Source: Flavobacteriaceae bacterium bin25
GTDB lineage: Bacteria; Bacteroidota; Bacteroidia; Flavobacteriales; Flavobacteriaceae
Assembly: GCA_002238525.1 (NCBI GenBank)
Contig: MPMN01000026.1
Coordinates: forward strand, 1-37,522
DNA: 37,522 nt
Direction: 5' to 3'
Below the pieces are notes generated by a model, which was given only the letters and a program-made list of their open reading frames with translations, ran no database searches and was not told the origin of the DNA. Below, one piece after another: positions 30,109 through 37,522 of the stretch (positions are counted from its first letter, which is position 1; every line of letters begins with the position of its first letter). A program made the position numbers and the translations under genes.

Positions 30109-30300
30109 CTTGACACACTGCATAGCCCAAAGATTGGTTCACTATTCGCTGGGCTGTTCATAAACTATAGCCAAATTTCATTGTCATTTTTGTCGTACTC
30201 TTTGTTGAATATGGATAAACAATTAAGGGAACTTCCATTTCACGATTCATACGCTCTGAAACGCTTGCCCAAGTCACTAAAATGGTTCTTACACCAGGAA
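30109..30300 (+). other. Unassigned stretch between AbiEii and the mod-9 tail
   Basis: About 190 bp. A frame from 30181 (MDKQLRELPFHDSYALKRLP from its internal ATG) reads on into the mod relic, but I recognise no family. It is probably the joining sequence left by the AbiE insertion. Confidence 0.4.
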
Positions 30301-30623
30301 GAACAAATTAAACCAGACCACACTGAAAAAGATGTGTTGTATGAAATCCTTTTGAAATCAGGACTGGACCTAACCTTGCCCATTGAAGAAAGAAATAATC
30401 GGAGGAAGAAAGGTTTATAATGTTGAATTAGTCTCGTCGTTTATTTGCTTATCAGACAATATCACCAGAAAAGTAGCAGAAGGAATTGGACAATGGAAAA
30501 AATGAATGCAATACTAATTTTTCTAGAGTAATCTATAGAGAAAATGGATTTTCAGATGTAGTAAAGACCAACTCAGTTCAGAGATTACTAAGGTATGACA
30601 TAGACGAAATAAAAACTATATAG
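30301..30623 (+). pseudogene. mod: Mod-9 relic, C-terminal fragment
   Basis: Homology to the shared Mod C terminus starts at about 30305 (IKPDHTEKDVLYEILLKSGLDLTLPIEER). It continues through frameshifts near 30395, 30430 and 30500 to the standard ending ATAGACGAAATAAAAACTATATAG at 30623. It is followed by a normal array spacer. Together with 27151-27662 it shows that the IS fossil and AbiE genes sit inside, or replaced the middle of, one mod gene. Confidence 0.8.
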
Positions 30624-30933
30624 CTGATTAATCAACTATAGAGCAAGATGAAAATACAACTTGATAGTCATTTTACATACCAGCTGATTATCACATCCTT
30701 ACTTGTTTATATTTCCAAGAACAAGAAAAAATCATGCTAATTATATTTTTCATTCTAGCTGGACATTATTGTAATCAAGCAGAACATTTATTATAAGTTG
30801 AGTAAATTGGAGTTTAAATAATGGAATTCTTAATTCCATTTTAAAAAAAGCCAATTAAACACACAAACAGCACTAAACATGAAATATAAAGGCGAAAACA
30901 AGAAATTAAACCGATATAAAACACTTTAAGTCA
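30624..30933 (+). repeat. Spacer before mod-10: res/DUF4391 fossil
   Basis: This 310-bp spacer has an ATG at 30648 opening MKIQLDSHFTYQL, a Res-like N terminus, then the AAGAAAAAATCATGCTAAT segment and the DUF4391-like second half. It is closest to the spacer before mod-8, although the gene it precedes is closest to mod-7. Confidence 0.7.
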
Positions 30934-32831
30934 ATGTCTACAAACAAATTACCCCCCCCCAGAAAAATGAATTAAGTCAAAGCAAAGACCTAATTCAAGA
31001 AAACATCCAAAAATTAAAAACCCTATACCCTGAAATTGTCACTGAAAACAAAATCGATTTTAAAGTTCTCCAAGAGATCCTCGGAGAAGAAATTGAACAA
31101 GAAGAAGAATACTATCGCTTTACCTGGGCAGGAAAAACCGAAGCAAGGCGTGAAGCTCATAAACCCTCTACTGGTACCCTTCGCCCTGCCAAAGATGAAA
31201 GTTTGAATTGGGACACTACAAAAAACCTCTACATTGAAGGAGATAATCTCGAAGTATTGAAACTTCTCCAAAAGAGTTATGCAGGAAAAATCAAGATGAT
31301 TTATATCGATCCTCCTTACAACACTGGAAAAGATTTTGTCTATAAAGACAACTATAGGGATAACCTTAAAAATTACCAAGAAATTACAAGTCAAGTGGAT
31401 TCCGAAGGGAATAAACTCTCTACCAACTCAGATAGTGACGGACGTTTCCACTCAAACTGGTTAAATATGATTTATCCAAGATTACGATTAGCAAGGAATC
31501 TTTTAAAAGATAATGGGATTATTTATGTCAGTATTGACGATGCTGAATTAGAGAATCTTAAAAAAACTTTAAACGAAGTATTTGGAGAGAGTAATTTTAT
31601 TGGTCAAGTTTCAGTTTCGAAAGGAACAACTACCGGTCAAGATGCTAACAAAATAGGAAGTAGTGTTGATTTTCTTCTTATCTATTCGAAAAACTATCAT
31701 TCAATAGGACTAAAAGGACTTCCCATGTCGAAAAAGGATATAAAAAGATTCACTTATGAAGATGAAAAAGGGAAGTATAGTATTCTACAATTTCGAAAAA
31801 CAGGAAGTGGCGATAGAAGAGAAGATGCACCAAATCTTTATTACGGCATATCTGATCCTGAAGGTAATGATGTTTTTCCAATGGGACCTGGAAGCGAGTA
31901 TGAAAGTCGTTGGCGTGCTTCAAGAGAAACTTACAAAAAATGGACTGACGGTGATTTGATATTTTGGAAAAGGGATTCTGATAATGTATTCAAACCTTAT
32001 GTGAAATACTATTTGGAAGGAAGAACAAAACAAATTCCAAGTTTGTGGAATGATATTCAAGGGAACAAAAAAGCATCTTTAACAATCAAAGAATTATTTA
32101 AATCTAAAGTGTTTGATTATCCAAAGCCAGTTGAGTTAATCAATCGAATTATTGGAATATCAAATCCTAAAAAGGGAGATATTTTATTAGACTTCTTTGC
32201 AGGCTCATCCACATCTGCTCAATCACTTGTTGAATTCAATTTTAAGTCCGAGTTGAATTTAAAATTTATACAAGTTCAATTTCCAGAAAAAACAGATGAA
32301 AAAAGTGAAGCTTTCAAAGCTGGATATAAAACAATAGCAGAAATAGGCAAAGAACGAATCCGTAGAGTAGTCAAAAAAATTAAAGAAGAACACCCTATAA
32401 TATCTAAAGAACTAGACTTGGGGTTTAAGGTCTTTAAACTTGATAGTTCCAATATCAAAAGTTGGGGTGGTAATCCTGATAATGTGGAAACAAGTCTACT
32501 AGATACTGTGGAAAACATTAAACCCGACCGCACTGAAGAAGATGTGCTGTACGAAATCCTCTTGAAATCAGGACTTGATTTAACCTTGCCCATCGAAGAA
32601 AGAAATATTGAAGAAAAAAAGGTATTCAACATTGGATTAGGAGCTTTGTTTATTTGCTTGGCAGATAATATCACCAGAAAAGTTGCGGAAGGAATTGGAC
32701 AATGGAAAAAAGAGTGCAAACCAGAGATTTGTAGAGTGGTCTTTAGAGACAATGGATTTTCAGATGTAGAAAAGACCAATTCAGTGCAAATACTGAATCG
32801 GTATGATATTGATGAAATAAGGACTATTTAA
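30934..32831 (+). CDS. mod: Mod-10: type III DNA methyltransferase, phase OFF (C9), upstream of Res-2
   Basis: ATG 30934 enters C9 and stops after 13 codons; one extra C gives 632 residues. Up to about residue 300 it is identical or nearly so to Mod-7. A cluster of substitutions in the recognition region follows, then identity again, and finally a C-terminal tail that departs from Mod-7: KKECKPEICRVVFRDNG as in Mod-8, and a DEIRTI ending as in Mod-4 and Mod-5. The gene is thus a patchwork of at least three array members. Its stop is 12 bp before the Res-2 ATG. Confidence 0.85.
30952..30960 (+). repeat. Poly-C tract of mod-10 (C9, OFF)
   Basis: Nine Cs followed by AGAAAAATGAATTAA; one C short of the open frame. 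Confidence 0.9.
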
Positions 32832-32843
32832 TAAATAACCAGT

Positions 32844-35800
32844 ATGAACTTACAATTTGATGATAATTTGGTATACCAAAAAGAGGCTATTGATTCTGTA
32901 TTGAACATATTCAAAGGACAGCCGGAAAGAACACAAACAAATTTTACTGTATACTCCCCATCTACCTTAGAATCAATAGAAAATGACTTAGGTTATAGCA
33001 ATAAAGTAGTTCTCCCAGAAAATAGTTTATGGGAAAACATACGCCAGATTCAACTGAATAATGGATTAGCATTGTCTAAAAGAGACGAAGTAACAAAACC
33101 TCTGGACTTGACTGTGGAGATGGAAACAGGTACCGGAAAGACCTATGTCTATCTACGCACCATCATGGAACTATACGTTCGATACGGCTTTGCCAAACAC
33201 ATCATCGTAGTACCTTCCATTGCCATCAAAGAAGGCACCTACAAAAACCTGCAGATAACCCAAGAACATTTCAATAGATTGTACGACAATACTCCCTATC
33301 GTTTCTTTACCTATGACAGCAAAAGACTCACCGAGGTAAGGGATTTCGCTACCAATTGCACATTGGAAATCATGGTCATCAACATTGATTCCTTTAGTAG
33401 GGATATCAAGGAAAACAACAACATCATCCATCAATACCGGGAGAATTTATCGTATAAGCCTATTGAGTTGATACAACAGACCAAACCCATCATCTTTGTG
33501 GATGAACCCCAAAGTGCCATGAGTACCCAGCTGCAAAAAGAATCCGTACGGAAATTAGGGCCATCGGTTATCATTCGATATTCCGCTACCCATAGGGAAA
33601 AAATCAATCTGGTCTATCGCCTCAGTGCCATAGATGCCCACAAAAAACAATTGGTCAAAAAAATCTCGGTAGGTTCGATAAAAAGTTTCTATAACTACAA
33701 TGATGCTTATATCCGATTAACCAAGGTTATTCTCGGCAAAGGCAAACCCACAGCAGAAGTAGAAGTTGATGTCTTTTCCGACCCTTTAAAAGGAGTGAAC
33801 AAAAAAGGGAATATCAAAAGAAAAAAAATCAAGATCAAACAAGGCGATGATTTGGAAGAAAGAACCGGCAGGGAAGAATATAAAGGTTATGTCATCAAGG
33901 ACATCTGTGGGGAAAAGGGAAATGAACACATCGATTTTCTCTCCAGTGAACAAAAGGTATATCTCCAAGATACCATCAATGACCGCGACCGAGAAGAAAT
34001 CAAAAAGAAACTAATCGAACTAACCATCGAAAAACATCTGGACAAAGAGCTAGAATTGTTCAAAAACATCAAAACTAAAAATGAACTTAAGGAAAAAGGC
34101 ATCAAGGTGTTGAGTCTGTTCTTTATTGACCAAGTCTCCCGTTACAAGCAATATGACCAAGAAGGGAAAGAGTCTAACGGTATCTACGCCCAATGGTTTG
34201 AAGAACAATACCATGAGCTCATTCAAGGGGAAAAGTACAATAAACTTCGATGCTTTTTTCATGGAGGAGATAATAAATATACCAATAGAGCATCGTTCCA
34301 AGAAGATATCAGGGAAGTCCATAATGGTTATTTTTCTGAAGACAAAAGACCTAAAAAGAGCAACCAAAAAGAGACATACAAATATTATGTTACTTCTTCA
34401 GGAAAGTCCAAAAAGGATAGAGATACCTACAATCTCATCATGAAAAAAAAGGAAGAACTATTAAGTTTTAATTCCAAATTGCGGTTTATTTTTTCCCATT
34501 CTGCCCTCAAAGAAGGGTGGGATAATCCCAATGTATTTCAGATATGTACCCTTAGGGATATGGGAAAGTCTCTCATCACCCCCAGACAACAGATAGGCCG
34601 TGGACTTCGTTTGTGTGTCAATCAGAAAGGAGAACGAATACACGACCAACACATCAATAGACTATTGGTGATGATCACCGAATCTTATGCTGAATTTGTC
34701 CGCCAATTGCAAAAAGATACGGTAAGGGAAACCGGGATTACATTCGGCCTTATCAAAGACAATACATTCCGTGATGTAACCATCAATACCAATGATGAGA
34801 ACAATACCTTAGGAGACGAAAAATCCAAAGCATTCTGTACTTATTTAAAATCTCAGGATTATTTGGATGAGTCTGGGAAAACCCAACCATCGCTCAAAAA
34901 AGCATTAGATGAAGACAAACTATATATACCAGAGGATATCGTCCCCCCAATGGCTCATAAGAGAATAACCAATATACTGCAAGAATATACCAGCGGCATA
35001 GACATCAAAGACGAATCTACCAAAAGTCCAGTGAAGGTGAACAATAGAATCTTGAACGGCCCAGCATTCAAGGAATTGTGGGACAAAGTAAAGCACAAGA
35101 CCACCTATTCGGTCAAGTTTGATTCTGAAAAACTCAAAAAGCAATGTATAGACCAGATGAACAAAGAGTTGTCAGTCAAAACACCTCAGCTGAAATTTGA
35201 AGTAAGAGACAATGAAGTTACAGAAAGAGGTTATAAAGAAACATACATACAAAACAGGCACTACACCTCCGATACCAAAGCGGAATTCATTCCGGATATA
35301 TTGGGGAAACTGGTAGAGAGCACTCAGCTGACCAGAAGGACAATCGGAGAGATACTGACCAAATGCGACAAGCTGAATCAAGTGAAGAAAAACCCCCAAG
35401 ATTTTATCCGACAAGCGACCCATATCATCAATCGAGTCAAGACCCAGAGCATGGTTGATGGACTGAGATACAAGAAAATAGAATCACCAATAAGCAGAGA
35501 GGAAACCTATTATTGCGAAGAACTATTCCAAGAACAATATACCTATATCCAACAATGTTTGGATGATGATAAGCCAAAAAAAGAGTCTAGTGATGATAGA
35601 GTTCAACCGAGCGAGAAATCGCCATACCAAAAAATTCTCTGCGATTCTCAATCAGAAGTCAATTTCTCTAAAGAACTGGAACAGTGCGATCTAGTCAAAG
35701 TCTACGCCAAATTGCCCGACGAGTTCCAAATAAAAACACCACTAGGAACATATAACCCCGATTGGATCATCAATTTCCATGAAGACAAAACCTTATATTT

Positions 35801-35978
35801 CGTCGTTGAGACCAAAGGAACTAATAATAAAAATCAACTTCGAGTGGTAGAACAACAAAAACTAGATTGCGAAAAAAAACACTTCGATGCTTTTAAGGAT
35901 AAAAAACTCAGATTTCGATGGGGCAAAACATGGGAAGGAAGTAGCGGAGTACAACCTTGGGTGCCCAAGAAACCCTAA
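32844..35978 (+). CDS. res: Res-2: second type III restriction endonuclease subunit
   Basis: This 1044-residue protein is homologous to Res-1 along its length but clearly diverged and visibly richer in G and C. It has METGTGKT at 93-100, FVDEPQSAM (motif II), RYSATHREK, HSALKEGWDNPNVFQICTLRD and PRQQIGRGLRL (motif VI). The nuclease site is YNPDW with D973, and E989-T-K991. Everything needed for ATP-driven translocation and cleavage appears present. After KHFDAFKD the C terminus becomes unlike Res-1 (RWGKTWEGSSGVQPWV) and runs into a hairpin sequence, suggesting the original last codons were replaced. Different base composition from Res-1 and the mods suggests a separate origin. It is probably cotranscribed with Mod-10. 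Confidence 0.9.
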   Translation: MNLQFDDNLVYQKEAIDSVLNIFKGQPERTQTNFTVYSPSTLESIENDLGYSNKVVLPENSLWENIRQIQLNNGLALSKRDEVTKPLDLTVEMETGTGKTYVYLRTIMELYVRYGFAKHIIVVPSIAIKEGTYKNLQITQEHFNRLYDNTPYRFFTYDSKRLTEVRDFATNCTLEIMVINIDSFSRDIKENNNIIHQYRENLSYKPIELIQQTKPIIFVDEPQSAMSTQLQKESVRKLGPSVIIRYSATHREKINLVYRLSAIDAHKKQLVKKISVGSIKSFYNYNDAYIRLTKVILGKGKPTAEVEVDVFSDPLKGVNKKGNIKRKKIKIKQGDDLEERTGREEYKGYVIKDICGEKGNEHIDFLSSEQKVYLQDTINDRDREEIKKKLIELTIEKHLDKELELFKNIKTKNELKEKGIKVLSLFFIDQVSRYKQYDQEGKESNGIYAQWFEEQYHELIQGEKYNKLRCFFHGGDNKYTNRASFQEDIREVHNGYFSEDKRPKKSNQKETYKYYVTSSGKSKKDRDTYNLIMKKKEELLSFNSKLRFIFSHSALKEGWDNPNVFQICTLRDMGKSLITPRQQIGRGLRLCVNQKGERIHDQHINRLLVMITESYAEFVRQLQKDTVRETGITFGLIKDNTFRDVTINTNDENNTLGDEKSKAFCTYLKSQDYLDESGKTQPSLKKALDEDKLYIPEDIVPPMAHKRITNILQEYTSGIDIKDESTKSPVKVNNRILNGPAFKELWDKVKHKTTYSVKFDSEKLKKQCIDQMNKELSVKTPQLKFEVRDNEVTERGYKETYIQNRHYTSDTKAEFIPDILGKLVESTQLTRRTIGEILTKCDKLNQVKKNPQDFIRQATHIINRVKTQSMVDGLRYKKIESPISREETYYCEELFQEQYTYIQQCLDDDKPKKESSDDRVQPSEKSPYQKILCDSQSEVNFSKELEQCDLVKVYAKLPDEFQIKTPLGTYNPDWIINFHEDKTLYFVVETKGTNNKNQLRVVEQQKLDCEKKHFDAFKDKKLRFRWGKTWEGSSGVQPWVPKKP
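35956..35969. repeat. Short perfect hairpin at the end of res-2
   Basis: CTTGGG-TG-CCCAAG, a 6-bp stem with a 2-nt loop, overlaps the last codons of res-2. It could be part of a small repeated intergenic element that has replaced the res-2 tail; it lacks a U-run for a standard terminator. Confidence 0.35.
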
Positions 35979-36274
35979 ATGGAGATCAACCATCGTATCC
36001 CCTTTTACGGGCGAAGGACAATCCCCAATTTCTAGGCATATCTTCGGAATGATCCCCCATACAAATGATGGAGAAGCTCTCTCCCATTCTCTTTGACTCA
36101 TTCATCATATTTTCTCCTATCTCTGATAACTTGTGCCATAATGTCACAACCTTCATAGCTGAACTTCCCCCCTATTTTGAATTTCACATTCAAAAATTCG
36201 CTTCATTTTGGAAGATTTTCAGACGTGATATTTTCCTATCCGGATTCGATTTACCGAGCAGTAAATCTTAACTT
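35979..36274. other. Gene-free stretch between res-2 and the IS1634-like element
   Basis: About 300 bp, more GC-rich at its left side than the RM locus. Short ORFs on both strands here have no features I recognise. The right end of the IS1634 element, with its terminal repeat, should lie here or just inside, but I could not fix it because the other end is outside the window. Confidence 0.4.
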
Positions 36275-37522
36275 TCAACCCTTGGGACTAGATGCTTGGA
36301 TTTTAATTCCCAGCAGATCAAAGGCCCGCTTTCTGGTTCCCTCTAGACCATGAAGGATGACTACCTCAGGGATTGAGTCTGTGTTGATATTGGGTTTTCC
36401 AATAATGCGAATTACCCCAGTCAGTTCGTTCATCAAGCTGGCAAAACTCATGACCTTGTTGCCATCCTTGTTGCGCTTACGTCTAACCTTGGTTTTGGTC
36501 TGGGCTGAACTTGAAGCAGATGCTACTACATCCTTGCGTTGGGCTTGTTTTCCTTCCAAATCATCTTCACTAAATAGAATCGTTGACAGCTCTTTACGCA
36601 AATGATATGCCACATAGTAGGCCAGCATACACAAAAATACATGTGCTTGCACCCGCTTTTTGCGCCGATGATGAATCGGGCGAATCTTCAAAGAAATGTT
36701 TTTCATTGACCGAAAGGCCGACTCCACAGCAGAAAGACGCTTGTAGTCAAGAACGATAGCTTCGTTGGACGGAGGGACTTTTTTTAGACTCGTCCGAATG
36801 GCATAGACCCCATCCAGCTCCGCTGACCGCTCAATAGCCGATTTATCCCGAACATAGGCTAAATGTCCCTCTTTGACCTCCAGATGGAAGTACTTCTTCA
36901 TCTTGTGCTTCTCTACGACCTTATCCACTTTTATGGCTATGGCAGTCTCGCATTTGAGGGGTTTTGTTTTTCGCTTAGTAGCAATCACTATCTGCTCTAA
37001 GGCATTCTCGGTCTTTACCAGAAACTCCTCTCGTCTCCTCTGTTTCATGGCTTTCTGAACAGAATTCTTGCAAAATATCAGCCGATCTTGGGGAAATAAA
37101 TCTGTCTGTACCTCCATCAGACTCTGCTTATCAAGCTTATCCAGATCCACCGTTTTGGTCTGCTTGACCACACTTGCGATGGTCTCCTTACGCAAAGCCG
37201 AAATCCAATCCATACCCATAGGAACCAACTCTTGTTGAATCCCCTTATGGGTCAATATCCCACGATCCCCGACCATAATCACATGCTGCAGACCAAAGGT
37301 CTCTCGCAACTTGGTAACCTGGTCTGATAGCGTCCTGGGATACCGAAGTATTCCCTTTGTAGATCTGCACAGAAACAGGACAACCCTCCTGATCAGTCAT
37401 TAGACCGATGACTATCTGCTTCTTCCCTCTCTTGCGGTCCCTATTATACCCAAAAGCAGCTAACTCATTCTGCTTACCTTCCACATAACTACTGGTCAAA
37501 TCGTAAAGTACCATCCCTCCTT
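36275..37522 (-). pseudogene. IS1634-like DDE transposase, frameshifted and cut by the right edge
   Basis: Two minus-strand frames join into one transposase. The upstream piece (37245-37514 region) has LYDLTSSYVEG with the first catalytic Asp and ends ...QIYKGNTS. The downstream piece continues RTLSDQVTKLRETFG, VGDRGI (second Asp) and AVESAFRSMK (Glu), ending at 36275. Removing one base (A at 37342) turns the junction into GNTSDPRTLSDQ, the expected sequence, so a single inserted base inactivates the gene. The C-terminal half carries a long charged insertion (SEDDLEGKQAQRKDVVASAS). The N terminus lies beyond the window. The higher GC suggests recent arrival from elsewhere. Confidence 0.8.

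Noticed and set aside
8426-30933. Regular direct repeats in the locus as a CRISPR array
   Set aside because: The repeat unit is about 2.2 kb, made of whole mod genes and their spacers; there are no short repeats with unique spacers and no cas genes.

Overview
The window is AT-rich and reads as chromosomal DNA of a Bacteroidota bacterium. It has a lipoprotein-type vanadium haloperoxidase relative, Bacteroidota-like insertion sequences, and starts without Shine-Dalgarno sequences. I cannot name the species from sequence alone.

Layout. The left edge (1-423) is the 5' end of an IS1380-like element on the minus strand, followed by a PAP2/vanadium haloperoxidase lipoprotein (minus) and about 600 bp without a gene. 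From 2458 to 35978 almost everything on the plus strand belongs to one giant type III-like restriction-modification locus. It starts with an SNF2-type helicase and a DUF4391 protein. Eight consecutive type III DNA methyltransferase (mod) genes follow (Mod-1 to Mod-8), then a Res endonuclease. Next come a wrecked ninth mod split by an IS1380 fossil and an AbiE toxin-antitoxin pair, a tenth mod, and a second, diverged Res. The right edge is a frameshifted IS1634-like transposase on the minus strand.

Main result. The nine intact mod copies share almost identical N- and C-terminal segments but carry different central target-recognition regions; only Mod-7 and Mod-10 are alike. Each has a poly-C tract about six codons after its ATG. 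Mod-1 and Mod-4 have C10 and are in frame (ON). Mod-2, 3, 5, 6, 7, 8 and 10 have C9, meet a stop 13 codons after the ATG (OFF), and would all be restored by exactly one extra C. The locus therefore looks like a slipped-strand, phase-variable array of methylation specificities served by two Res subunits, a much expanded phasevarion.

Origin. The 256-310 bp spacers between mod copies are fossils. Their first part still resembles the 5' end of res (several keep a start reading like MKxQ(F/L)D). Their second part resembles the 3' end of the DUF4391 gene just before mod-1. The array thus seems to derive from an ancestral DUF4391-mod-res operon whose collapsed spacer-plus-mod unit was amplified, with the recognition segments replaced by recombination. 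The ON/OFF calls, the frame arithmetic and the spacer matches come directly from the sequence. Function, switching and recombination are inferred.
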